A stretch of DNA of 64,000 nt from Bacillota bacterium. GTDB lineage: Bacteria; Bacillota; Clostridia; Christensenellales; Pumilibacteraceae. The stretch covers positions 1 through 64,000 of the forward strand of contig WRGC01000003.1 of the NCBI GenBank assembly GCA_009787385.1, read 5' to 3'. Below the pieces are notes generated by a model. That model saw nothing but the letters and a program-made list of their open reading frames with translations. It made no database searches and had not been told where the DNA came from. Both the position numbers and the translations under genes were made by a program. Below, one piece after another: positions 27,139-35,840 of the stretch. How positions within the stretch are numbered: position 1 is the stretch's first letter; the number at the start of each line of letters is the position of its first letter.

Positions 27139-27578
27139 TTAATCTTGATTGTTTTTACAATTACGACAAGTTGTCCAATTGCCATTTATATCTTTTGCAA
27201 CAATGCTACCACACTTTTTGCAAAAATTAAAACTATCACTATTTACTTTAAATACGAAAGAATCATATTCTACAGTATTTTTGGTATTTAGTACTTCTTT
27301 AACAATATTATTGCTATCTTGTGATTCTTTATTGTAGCAATGCCGCCTATTTGTCTCTCATCTCGTTCTTCAAATACAGCTTTTATAATACAATGTGAAA
27401 TATAAAGTGCTATCCAAATGAAGAAACATACCCCTGCAACAATGTTGGCAATAACTGATACTAGTGCCATAAACTCATTTTTAGCACCTACAGCTATAAA
27501 TGAAAAAATGATAGCAACAGCTAATAAATAAAAAAACACTGTCCTAAAATTTTGATATGTTTGTTTCAAATTTTTCAT
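27139..27578 (-). pseudogene. Membrane protein with C-terminal zinc ribbon, frameshifted
   Basis: The first frame (27288 to 27578, 96 residues) has two membrane helices and ends shortly after ERDERQIGGIA. A shift of frame at about 27340 restores an open reading YNKESQDSNNIVKEV and leads to a classical zinc ribbon, CKKCGS with CRNC, ending at TAA 27139. The two parts read naturally as one protein of about 145 residues, so a one-base indel is the simplest explanation. A sequencing error or a deliberate frameshift cannot be excluded; no slippery heptamer is visible. Function unknown. Confidence 0.65.
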
Positions 27579-27649
27579 TAGTCAAATCTACTTATACATA
27601 CTAATATCTTTGCAAAAATATCAATAAAATCTCAACATTAATTATCATT

Positions 27650-28219
27650 CTAAAAATATTTATAGAAATTTTTTATAATAAAGTCATCGTCTAATATACC
27701 CCTATCTCTCAAACTCACCGCTCTCTCTATGACTTTTGGGTCTCTTATTCTCATTGTATTAAGTCTATCATCATGATAAATTTTAAAATACTTTACCATG
27801 CTTTCAAATGTTATTTTCTCATCTTGTTTTGTAGTAGACCAAGGCAATTCGTTGACTGTCATTTCACTTAGTCGCCAAGTTGAATATTGACCAAACAACA
27901 AATATATATTTTGCAAAAAATGTATATCAGGTTTGTCCATCTCTATATCTATGTCATCTTGCCACAAATTTATACCATTGATAGCAAACCTAATGTACTT
28001 ATCTGTTATTTTTTGAATAGTAGGACCACTGCGCTGATGAACAAATTCGGTATCAAAAAGCTTTTTACCTTGTATCACACCATAGCAACCTTGACTATAA
28101 TACAACAGTTTTTGCAACTTGAGTAATGAGATATATTCTCCTTTACCATCTTGCACATCTAATATCGCACGATTGACAAACCATTGTGCCACTATCTCTA
28201 CTTTGATTGGTGTCCCCAT
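27650..28219 (-). CDS. Panacea (DUF4065/SocA-like) antitoxin-type protein
   Basis: About 189 residues. The Panacea signature LLKLQKLLYYSQG (with Y-Q-G and downstream EFVHQRSGPTIQ) and the late ELPWS segment are clear. Panacea domains are known as versatile antitoxins paired with many unrelated toxins and as prophage regulators such as GepA. The ATG at 28219 sits 7 bp after the upstream small gene; a longer start at 28246 would overlap it by 20 bp and is less likely. The pairing suggests a PanAT-type toxin-antitoxin operon. Confidence 0.75.
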   Translation of the reverse strand: MGTPIKVEIVAQWFVNRAILDVQDGKGEYISLLKLQKLLYYSQGCYGVIQGKKLFDTEFVHQRSGPTIQKITDKYIRFAINGINLWQDDIDIEMDKPDIHFLQNIYLLFGQYSTWRLSEMTVNELPWSTTKQDEKITFESMVKYFKIYHDDRLNTMRIRDPKVIERAVSLRDRGILDDDFIIKNFYKYF

Positions 28220-28226
28220 TTCTTTT

Positions 28227-28658
28227 TTACCTTTTTTTGCTATCACTTAGCACATATCTATATACTGCTAACACATTATTAAAATGATCCATCATTATTA
28301 CATCTTTAGTTATACAAGCATTGTCTACCCTAATTTGAGAATATACTCTTTTGGCATCTTGCAATATCGGTGTAGCAAATGGCAAACCTTTTTGATCTTC
28401 CCACGCAAATCCCCAATCTCCACACTGCATAAGATGTCTTCGTCCTCTCATAATACTAAACAATATACTAGCATTTTCTTCTCTATATACAGTACTTACT
28501 CTCAAATCTTCAAACCTAGACTGATATGCCATATCCAACATATCCACAAGTGGTCTACGACTACCATCAGCCTTGATAGAAATATCATAACCACTGTCCC
28601 ACATTTCTCTCAATGTAAGCCTATTGGAAATATTCAAATTGTTGTCGTACATATCCAT
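28227..28658 (-). CDS. Putative toxin partner of the Panacea protein, unknown family
   Basis: A 143-residue soluble protein of mixed composition with no domain I recognise. Conspicuous stretches are LREMWDSGYDISIKADGSRR, SILFSIMRGRRHLMQCGDWG and DHFNNVLAVYRYVLSD. It is the first gene of a two-gene operon with the Panacea antitoxin-like gene, the usual place of a toxin in such pairs. It has a strong promoter (TTGACA, 17 bp, TATTAT) and a palindrome about 150 bp upstream. Toxin identity is inference from context only. Confidence 0.55.
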   Translation of the reverse strand: MDMYDNNLNISNRLTLREMWDSGYDISIKADGSRRPLVDMLDMAYQSRFEDLRVSTVYREENASILFSIMRGRRHLMQCGDWGFAWEDQKGLPFATPILQDAKRVYSQIRVDNACITKDVIMMDHFNNVLAVYRYVLSDSKKR

Positions 28659-28700
28659 AGACTATAAATCCAAAACTATATTTAAAAAATCATCAACAAT

Positions 28701-28729
28701 ATAATAACATATTATTAATAGTTTGTCAA
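28701..28729 (-). promoter_or_regulatory. Promoter of the putative toxin-antitoxin operon
   Basis: TTGACA (28724 to 28729), 17-bp spacer, TATTAT (28701 to 28706); 42 bases before the first ATG. Confidence 0.8.
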
Positions 28730-28804
28730 TAAATGATAAATAATATTAATTTACTTTATTTGTAAATTACCATTTATATACTATTTTTATTGTACTGTTA
28801 TTTT

Positions 28805-28833
28805 AGACATATGTATTTAAAATACATATGTCT
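28805..28833. promoter_or_regulatory. 29-bp perfect palindrome upstream of the putative TA operon
   Basis: AGACATATGTATTT and its exact complement around one central base. With the hairpin at 28891 it is the only structure in the 358-bp gap. It could be an operator or a terminator-like stem. Confidence 0.5.
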
Positions 28834-28890
28834 GCTATTATATTTTTAAAAATTGTAATATACAAAATGCTTTTAACATCCAATATATCT

Positions 28891-28926
28891 ATATACCGCA
28901 GTTACTTGTTTGCAACTGCGGTATAT
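28891..28926 (-). terminator. Hairpin downstream of the uracil/xanthine permease
   Basis: A 13-bp perfect stem (ATATACCGCAGTT with AACTGCGGTATAT) and a 10-base loop, 91 bp after the permease stop. GC-rich core but no T-tract. Confidence 0.55.
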
Positions 28927-29016
28927 CTTAAGAACTTATTTTATATAGTATTCCATTGATAAATACAAAGCTTTGTCTCATACAATAAACATAATTATAT
29001 ATCAAAAAACAAACAA

Positions 29017-30369
29017 CTAATAACCATCATTCATAAACTGCTCGTTGTCTGAGCCTGAAATTGTCTCATCATTTCCGTCACTATCACCAATCTTAGGCAA
29101 ATCCTTGGGCAGACAAATATTGGCCAATATACCAACTACTGTAGCTACAAATAATCCACTCAAATTAAAGTTCTCTGATATTGAAATATATCCGCCCAAC
29201 CCTGAAAGAGTTATACCCAATCCGACTGAAAGTATGAGAGATGTTATAACAAGATTGCGACTGTTCTTAAAATCAACTCTATTGTCAACCAATACCATTA
29301 TACCACAACTAGCAATAATACCAAACAAAACTATAGATACACCGCCTAATACAGGACTAGGAATTGTTTGAAGCAATGCTCCAAACTTGCCCAAAAACGC
29401 CAATACAATAGCAAAGCATGCTGCAAGTCTAATAATACGAGGGTCAAAGTTCTTAGATGTAGCCAACACTGCTATATTTTCGCCATAACTTGTATTGGCA
29501 GGACCACCAAAGAATCCCGCCGCCATAGTAGCTATACCGTCACCCAATACAGTTCTATGCAATCCTGGCTCTTGGTATATATCTTTGCTTGTCACTGCTC
29601 CAAGTGTAGTCATATCACCTATATGTTCCATAAAAGTAACTATTGCAATAGGGGCTATAACCAATATTGATGACAAGCTAAATTTTGGCAATTGCATAAA
29701 TCCATCTGTAACATAGGGTATATTTATCCAATCTGCCGCACTAATAGCATCAAAGTTGAGTACATTCAATCCAAAAGCTGACAAAATCAAACAAACAACA
29801 TATCCTGCAACTATGCCAATCAAAATAGGTACAAGTTTAAAGATACCTTTTCCTCTAAGCATAAATAATAATATTACAATAAGCGTAAAAGCAGCCACCA
29901 ACCAAGACAACCAAGGATATTCAGCCCACGAGTTGCCTTGTTGATTTATAGCACTTGCATCATTTATACCATTTCCAACCAAACTCAATCCTATTAAAAT
30001 AACTATAGGACCGACTACTACGGGTGGAAAAAGCTTTTTGATATTGCTAGCACCTACAAAATAAACTAGAATAGAAAATATCAAATAAATTCCACCTGCC
30101 ACAATTATTGCCCCACCCGCATAGTTAGCACCTTCACTTGCAACTACTGCGGCAATTCCTGGCAAAAATGCAAAGCTAGAACCCAAAAAAATAGGCACTC
30201 TCATTTTAGTCACAAAGTGAAAAATAAGAGTGCCTAGTCCAGCTGTCAATAATGCAACAGATGCGTTCATTCCCGTCAAAATAGGGACAAGTATAGTAGC
30301 TCCAAACATTGCAAACAAATGTTGTACACCGAGAGCAACCTCTACCCCACTATAACCTTTAAATTTCAT
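29017..30369 (-). CDS. NCS2-family uracil/xanthine permease
   Basis: A 450-residue nucleobase:cation symporter with about 14 helices. N-terminal GVQHLFAMFGATILVPIL and FLGSSFAFLPG match the UraA/PyrP group. PIAIVTFMEHIGD carries the transport-site Glu-His, and FFGGPANTSYGENIAVLA matches the TM10 NT(S/T)YxEN motif of the uracil branch. Uracil is therefore the likeliest substrate. GGAGG lies 5 bases before the ATG, and the leader is about 65 bases with no clear PyrR or purine riboswitch structure. Confidence 0.88.
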   Translation of the reverse strand: MKFKGYSGVEVALGVQHLFAMFGATILVPILTGMNASVALLTAGLGTLIFHFVTKMRVPIFLGSSFAFLPGIAAVVASEGANYAGGAIIVAGGIYLIFSILVYFVGASNIKKLFPPVVVGPIVILIGLSLVGNGINDASAINQQGNSWAEYPWLSWLVAAFTLIVILLFMLRGKGIFKLVPILIGIVAGYVVCLILSAFGLNVLNFDAISAADWINIPYVTDGFMQLPKFSLSSILVIAPIAIVTFMEHIGDMTTLGAVTSKDIYQEPGLHRTVLGDGIATMAAGFFGGPANTSYGENIAVLATSKNFDPRIIRLAACFAIVLAFLGKFGALLQTIPSPVLGGVSIVLFGIIASCGIMVLVDNRVDFKNSRNLVITSLILSVGLGITLSGLGGYISISENFNLSGLFVATVVGILANICLPKDLPKIGDSDGNDETISGSDNEQFMNDGY

Positions 30370-30440
30370 ACAAACCTCCAGTTACCATATTTTGATACAA
30401 TCACCATGGTTGTTATAAAGCAATTGAAATAAATTATCTA

Positions 30441-30469
30441 ATAATAACACATAAATATATAGTCGTCAA
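30441..30469 (-). promoter_or_regulatory. Promoter of the nucleobase permease
   Basis: TTGACG (30464 to 30469), 17-bp spacer, TATTAT (30441 to 30446) on the minus strand. The rest of the 30370 to 30697 gap shows no gene or repeat. Confidence 0.75.
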
Positions 30470-30697
30470 CTATTTCTTAAACTAAAGCACATGGTAATAT
30501 GGTCTATCAAATAGAATGGCAAATAGACAAGTGAAATGCAATTATAATAAGAACAAGCATTGTTCTAACAACTTAAATTTTTGAATAGCACTATAAGTCT
30601 ATAAAAAATTTAAATAAAATAATTTAAATAAATAACAAAATATTAAAAATATAAAAATTGTATACTATCAACTTATTACAAAGATAATCTTGATATG

Positions 30698-31222
30698 CTA
30701 GCTAGCATTTTTTTTGTATTCAGTACCTAGATACAACATTCCACCATTTTCCCTTTTATAAAAAATCAGCTTATCATTGTACTCATGTATATATAAGTTG
30801 GGGTCTACTCTACTTGCAAATACTAGTGGGGCAGGTTGATACTGCGGTAGCAATTGTGACTTAGCTTCTTGTGCTATAGTATACTGATTGTTGTTGATTG
30901 TATTGTTGTATTGAGGTGCAGGAGTTGGAGCTATTTGTTGTGAAATTAGTGGTTGTGGACTAAATTCTTGTTTTGGAGCTTTCTTGATATTAGGTCCTTT
31001 AATTACAAACAAAAGCACACTTGTAGCCAAACATATAAAAAATCCAATCAAAAATATTTCAGAATAAGGTGGAAATTCTTGTCCATTAACAAGCAAAATT
31101 AAAAAAAATATGAGAGAATAAGAAAATGGAATCCACAACCAACCTACAACCAAAACCTTAGATACACCCTTAGCTATAGTGTCCATAAGTTTTCTTATAC
31201 CTTCAAACAAATTCTTTGACAT
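30698..31222 (-). CDS. Two-helix membrane protein with Gln/Asn/Pro-rich segment, unknown
   Basis: A 174-residue protein with two membrane helices (about 30 to 48 and 58 to 75). A linker rich in Pro, Gln and Asn (QQIAPTPAPQYNNTINNNQY) follows, then a small C-terminal segment FASRVDPNLYIHEYNDKLIF. No family recognised. Its promoter places the -10 only 9 bases before the ATG with no ribosome site, so a leaderless message is likely. Confidence 0.6.
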   Translation of the reverse strand: MSKNLFEGIRKLMDTIAKGVSKVLVVGWLWIPFSYSLIFFLILLVNGQEFPPYSEIFLIGFFICLATSVLLFVIKGPNIKKAPKQEFSPQPLISQQIAPTPAPQYNNTINNNQYTIAQEAKSQLLPQYQPAPLVFASRVDPNLYIHEYNDKLIFYKRENGGMLYLGTEYKKNAS

Positions 31223-31231
31223 AGTGATGAT

Positions 31232-31260
31232 ATGTTACTACAATTTGTCTAATTTGTCAA
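31232..31260 (-). promoter_or_regulatory. Promoter of the two-helix membrane protein
   Basis: TTGACA (31255 to 31260), 17-bp spacer, TAACAT (31232 to 31237); 9 bases to the ATG at 31222. Confidence 0.75.
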
Positions 31261-31299
31261 TATTTTTGAGATAAAGAATACTATAGAAAATTAAAAAGA

Positions 31300-31483
31300 G
31301 AGTGTACAACGAGCGGTTAATTACAATAAAATATAAACAATCAACAAAATAGGAGTTATTCTTTTTTGACGCCAAAAAAGAAGCAAAAAAGCTTTTTTTT
31401 GAGGGGATTCCCCCCTAACGCCTTATGTTGATTTTATTTATATCTTACTTTTTTCAATCTTAATATACCCTATTTGTATACTC
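31300..31483 (+). repeat. MITE-like dispersed repeat, copy 4
   Basis: Starts GAGTGTACAACGAGCGG and ends TTTGTATACTC, an imperfect terminal inverted repeat. Perfect inner hairpin TTCTTTTTTG with CAAAAAAGAA. Also carries CTAACGCCTTATGTTG. Sits between the small membrane gene and the flippase gene. Confidence 0.8.
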
Positions 31484-31506
31484 ATATTAGAAACTGTATT
31501 CTCAAA

Positions 31507-33141
31507 TCAAATATTGACATCTACATTTTTGAGTTTATTGCCTATCAGGCCCAACAACCAACAAACAATACCATACAATACAACTGACATGCCACCACAC
31601 AACAATAATCTAATAGTAAAACTAATACCACCCAACAACAACTCTCTCAAAGCAAAGCTAATACCAAAACTAACAATACTTGCTAATATTATTTTTATTG
31701 AATATTTAGAAGTGTGATGCAAATCTATTCTCTTACGACATAGTATCAAATTAAATAAACATGCAACCAAATAAAACAACACACTTGCTAAAGTTACACC
31801 ATAAATTCCCAATAAATTTAACAAAATTATTGTAAATACAATTTTTATTACAGCACTTATAGCTAATATAAAAGCAGGTCTAGATGCCTTATCCATTCCT
31901 TGAAGTGTGGCCGTGCAAATTTGCATAATTCCGGCATAAACAATAATGCTAGATGACAACTGTAGTATTTTTATTCCCAAGTCCAATTCTTGTGCACTTA
32001 GTCCCCTACCATACATAAAATACATTATATCTTTAGCAAACAACAACACTCCTACAAAGCTAGGAAAAGCCAACAATAATGAATATTTCATGGCATTATT
32101 AACTTCATTAGTACTATCTTGTTGTGTAGCAAAACATCTAGCAACCTTGGGAAGCAAGGCTATGGATATGGCCAATGTGATTAATACTGGCAAGTTTATC
32201 AAACTTGATACTGGACCATTGAGTATACCATATTGCCCTGTAGCATCTGCCTTGCTCAATCCTGCACTAATCAAAAAATTGATAACTATTATACTATCTA
32301 TAACTTGTGTCAATGGAAGTATCATAGCACCTAAAGTAACTGGCATTGCAACTTTGTAGACAGCTTTAAGTATACTCTTTGCACTACTACTAGTGTTGAT
32401 ACTAGTAGAATTATTTTTTATAATATCATTTGTCAAATTCCAATCCAAAGCTACTTCTGTTTGGAATTGTAAATTCGTTTTCAAAAAAATATTTTTGCGT
32501 CTTGCTACAATATTTCCCAATATATAAAACCCAATCAAAGTCAACATTGCGACACATTCGGATACACTAATACCAATCATTGCACCAAGCACTGCATACT
32601 CAATTCCCCATCTCATAAAATACATACTAAGAGAAATCCCAACTACTAACTTAATGATTTGTTCTACAATTTGCATTATGCTAGATGGCAACATGTTTTG
32701 CCTACCCTGAAAATACCCTTTTAATACACAAATTATACATACAAAAAATATAGAAGGTGCAATCCCCAAATAAGCTATACTTGCTCTAGAGTTTCCTTGC
32801 AATGATGAAATCCACTTATGCATACACACAATGCCTATTGTTGCAACAATACCTATACAACTAAGCAAAAACAAAGACACCTTAAGAACCTTTTTTGCAC
32901 CATCTATATCATCTATTGCTGTTTTGTTAGCCACAACTTTAGAAATAGCAATAGGCAATCCCCCACTTGATAGAGTGAGTACAACTGTATATATAGGGAA
33001 AACCATTTGGTACATACCCATACCCTCTGCACCAAGAATATTGGTAAGCGGAATCCTAAAAAACGCTCCAATCAACTTTGCCACAACAGAGCATATTGCA
33101 AGCATGCCCGCTCCACAAAAAATTTTTTTTATTTTTGACAT
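31507..33141 (-). CDS. SpoVB/MurJ-type lipid flippase (MVF/MOP superfamily)
   Basis: A 544-residue protein with about 14 helices. The N-terminal IPLTNILGAEGMGMYQMVFP and LSSGGLPIAISK are typical of the SpoVB branch of the polysaccharide exporter superfamily. These proteins flip lipid-linked cell-wall precursors; SpoVB acts in spore cortex formation, while paralogues act in vegetative growth, so the exact role is open. The gene faces away from nrdE across a 433-bp divergent region. Confidence 0.87.
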   Translation of the reverse strand: MSKIKKIFCGAGMLAICSVVAKLIGAFFRIPLTNILGAEGMGMYQMVFPIYTVVLTLSSGGLPIAISKVVANKTAIDDIDGAKKVLKVSLFLLSCIGIVATIGIVCMHKWISSLQGNSRASIAYLGIAPSIFFVCIICVLKGYFQGRQNMLPSSIMQIVEQIIKLVVGISLSMYFMRWGIEYAVLGAMIGISVSECVAMLTLIGFYILGNIVARRKNIFLKTNLQFQTEVALDWNLTNDIIKNNSTSINTSSSAKSILKAVYKVAMPVTLGAMILPLTQVIDSIIVINFLISAGLSKADATGQYGILNGPVSSLINLPVLITLAISIALLPKVARCFATQQDSTNEVNNAMKYSLLLAFPSFVGVLLFAKDIMYFMYGRGLSAQELDLGIKILQLSSSIIVYAGIMQICTATLQGMDKASRPAFILAISAVIKIVFTIILLNLLGIYGVTLASVLFYLVACLFNLILCRKRIDLHHTSKYSIKIILASIVSFGISFALRELLLGGISFTIRLLLCGGMSVVLYGIVCWLLGLIGNKLKNVDVNI

Positions 33142-33347
33142 TTCAAAAATAGTATGTGGAAGTATTTATATTAATAATTTATTTTTATTTTATATACTTA
33201 TTGATTTTGTGTTTTTACACAATTATATTTTAATACAAATATAATTTTAATATTTATTTACATTGAAAAGAAATATTAAGTGGCAAAATAAAATATTCAT
33301 ATTTATTTAAACTTATTAAATTTTCAATGCTTTTAGCAAGCTTATAA

Positions 33348-33392
33348 AAAAATAGAATATTTATTTTTTGTAAAAATAAATATTCTATTTTT
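33348..33392. other. 21-bp perfect hairpin in the flippase/nrdE divergent region
   Basis: Arms 33348 to 33368 and 33372 to 33392 with a 3-base loop. It is upstream of both divergent genes, so it is not an ordinary terminator of a visible gene. It could insulate the two promoters or lie in the flippase leader. The rest of 33142 to 33447 is AT-rich with no gene. Confidence 0.65.
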
Positions 33393-33447
33393 AACTTAAT
33401 AAAACCAAAATTAAAATTTTAAATAACAATCTAAAGTTTAAAACCAT

Positions 33448-33476
33448 TTGACAAAAATTTTTTAAAAATGTATTAT
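33448..33476 (+). promoter_or_regulatory. Promoter of nrdE
   Basis: TTGACA (33448 to 33453), 17-bp spacer, TATTAT (33471 to 33476). Confidence 0.85.
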
Positions 33477-33493
33477 CTTCAAATAAATTACCT

Positions 33494-33527
33494 TATATAG
33501 TGCTTTTTAAATTTAAAGCACTATATA
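33494..33527 (+). promoter_or_regulatory. Palindrome just after the nrdE transcription start
   Basis: A 13-bp perfect inverted repeat (TATATAGTGCTTT with AAAGCACTATATA) and an 8-base spacer, starting about 10 bases after the predicted start of transcription. A repressor site such as an NrdR-like box or a leader stem is possible; it does not match the usual NrdR box closely. Confidence 0.5.
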
Positions 33528-33574
33528 TAGTATGTTTTAATATAATCCATATCACTTTTAAAGGGAATCAAATT

Positions 33575-35662
33575 TTGAAACACATTGAACTTAACAACGA
33601 AATCATGCAAAAAACTCCTGATGGTTTTTTTGATTTAAAAAAAGATAAACTTGCTCTAGATGAGTTTTTGAAGTATGCATACAACAAAACAAAGAAGTTT
33701 GAAAATTTATTAGAAAGATTTAGATTTTTAATAGACAATAAATACTATGAAGATGTTTTTCAAAATTATAGCATTGCACAAATACAACAACTATATGACA
33801 TAGCTGTAGATGTAAAATTTGAATTTGCTTCGTACATGGCAGCTAGCAAATTTTATACCAACTATGCATTAAAGACAAATGATGGAAAAGAGTATTTGGA
33901 GACATATATTGATAGAGTTGTAGTAGTTGCATTGTATTTAGGACAAGGAAGTTTTGCAAGAGCTGTTGATTTTGTACTACAAATGATGAAACAAAACTAT
34001 CAACCAGCCACACCAACTTTTCTCAATGCTGGTAGACAACGCCGTGGTGAAATGGTAAGTTGTTATTTGTTAGAGGTTGATGATAGTCTAAATTCTATAT
34101 CATTTAATGTATCCACTTCACTTTATCTAAGCAAGATGGGAGGTGCTGTTGCTCTCAACTTGTCTAAATTGCGTTCTCGTGGAGATAGTATCAAGGGCTT
34201 TGCTAATGCATGTAGTGGTGTAGTACCTGTAATGAAACTATTAGAAGACACATTTGCATATGCAAATCAACTTGGACAAAGGAAGGGAGCAGGGGCTGCA
34301 TATCTCAATATTTTTCATCATGATATCATAGAATTTTTGGACACAAAAAAAATAAATGCTGACGAAAAATCTCGTATAGCAACCCTAGCTATAGGACTCA
34401 TTGTACCAAGTAAGTTTTATGAACTAGTTAAGGATAACAAGCCAATGTTTGTTTTTGCCCCTCATAGTGTATATGAAGCATACAATCAACACTTAGATGA
34501 TATGGATATAGATATAATGTATGATGAACTCTTATCCAATCCTAATGTAAAAAAGACAGTACTAGAGTTGTCTGCAAGAGACTTGTTGGTAAAAATAGCA
34601 ATGATACAATTAGAGTCTGGCTATCCGTATATAATGTATAAATCCAATGCAAATCGTGTACATGCATTAAAAGATTTGGGACAAATCAAAATGTCAAACC
34701 TGTGTACTGAAATTTTTCAACTTCAAGAAACTAGCCAAATTGGTGACTACGAAGACCCTGACACTATTAATAGAGATGTTAGTTGTATATTAGGTTCTCT
34801 CAATATTGCCAATGTAATGCAAAATAAAGAAATAAAGCAAGCAGTCCATATAGGCATGAGAGCATTGACAAGTGTTGTACAAATGACCAAGTTACGCAAT
34901 GCCCCTACTATACAAAAAGCAAATGAAGAACTTCACTCTGTAGGACTAGGAGCTATGAACTTGCATGGATATTTGGCTAAGAATAAAATAGACTATGATA
35001 GTGCTGAAGCTTTAGAATTTGTAGATACATTCTTTATGATGCTAAACTACTATAGTATACAGGCTAGTTGTGAAATAGCCAAAGACACAAATAGTAAATT
35101 TTTAGGGTTTGAAAAATCAGAATATGCCAAAGGTACTTACTTTGAAAAATACATCAACACTAGCTTTATCCCCCGCTCTACTCATGTAATAAAATTATTT
35201 GATGGTATACATGTACCAACTACACATGACTGGACTACATTAAAAGAACAAGTACTAGAACACGGGCTATACCATGCATATCGCTTAGCAATAGCACCTA
35301 CTCAATCTATATCTTATGTTCAAAATTCTACAGCTAGTGTTATGCCAGTAGTAGACCAAATAGAAATTAGAACATATGCAGATTCTACAACATATTACCC
35401 TATGCCATTTTTAGGAAAAGACACAGCACTATACTATAAGTCAGCATTCAATATAGATCAATACAAGCTTATAGACTTAATATCAACAATGCAAGCACAT
35501 ATAGACCAAGGCATAAGTACAACACTATTTGTAAAATCTGATATTTCTACCAAAGAAATTGCCAAATACTCAATTTATGCACATCGCAAAGGATTGAAGA
35601 GCCTATACTACACTAGAACTAGACACACTACTGCCGAAGATTGCTTGATGTGTAGTGTATAA
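33575..35662 (+). CDS. nrdE: Class Ib ribonucleotide reductase alpha subunit
   Basis: Catalytic subunit making deoxynucleotides. PATPTFLNAGRQRRGEMVSC and the active-site region NLSKLRSRGDSIKG with GQRKGAGAAYLNIFH are diagnostic. The C-terminal redox pair is ECCMC-like, here CLMCSV. Start taken at TTG 33575, which has AAAGGGA about 8 bases upstream and gives the usual N-terminus; an earlier in-frame ATG at 33500 falls inside the leader palindrome. No ATP-cone is present, as expected for class Ib. nrdF follows after one intervening gene. Confidence 0.94.
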   Translation: MKHIELNNEIMQKTPDGFFDLKKDKLALDEFLKYAYNKTKKFENLLERFRFLIDNKYYEDVFQNYSIAQIQQLYDIAVDVKFEFASYMAASKFYTNYALKTNDGKEYLETYIDRVVVVALYLGQGSFARAVDFVLQMMKQNYQPATPTFLNAGRQRRGEMVSCYLLEVDDSLNSISFNVSTSLYLSKMGGAVALNLSKLRSRGDSIKGFANACSGVVPVMKLLEDTFAYANQLGQRKGAGAAYLNIFHHDIIEFLDTKKINADEKSRIATLAIGLIVPSKFYELVKDNKPMFVFAPHSVYEAYNQHLDDMDIDIMYDELLSNPNVKKTVLELSARDLLVKIAMIQLESGYPYIMYKSNANRVHALKDLGQIKMSNLCTEIFQLQETSQIGDYEDPDTINRDVSCILGSLNIANVMQNKEIKQAVHIGMRALTSVVQMTKLRNAPTIQKANEELHSVGLGAMNLHGYLAKNKIDYDSAEALEFVDTFFMMLNYYSIQASCEIAKDTNSKFLGFEKSEYAKGTYFEKYINTSFIPRSTHVIKLFDGIHVPTTHDWTTLKEQVLEHGLYHAYRLAIAPTQSISYVQNSTASVMPVVDQIEIRTYADSTTYYPMPFLGKDTALYYKSAFNIDQYKLIDLISTMQAHIDQGISTTLFVKSDISTKEIAKYSIYAHRKGLKSLYYTRTRHTTAEDCLMCSV

Positions 35663-35802
35663 AATATAACTTTTAAAAACTTAGTTTTATTATTTGTAAA
35701 ACATCTATTGTATACAAATTACTCCCGTAACCAATAAAAAACAAATTGTAAACACCATATATTCAAACACATAGATTGACAACTTTAAATTTGTATAGTA
35801 CA

Positions 35803-35831
35803 TTGACCATTGCTATTCTTTGTAGTACAAT
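35803..35831 (+). promoter_or_regulatory. Promoter of the HExxH gene inside the nrd locus
   Basis: TTGACC (35803 to 35808), 17-bp spacer, TACAAT (35826 to 35831), 9 bases before the ATG at 35841. A second possible promoter, TTGACA at 35776 with TACATT 17 bp later, overlaps it. Confidence 0.65.
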
Positions 35832-35840
35832 ATAATTGCA

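Noticed and set aside
33500-33574. Longer NrdE start at ATG 33500
   Set aside because: The added residues overlap the leader palindrome and resemble no NrdE; TTG 33575 has a ribosome site and the family N-terminus.
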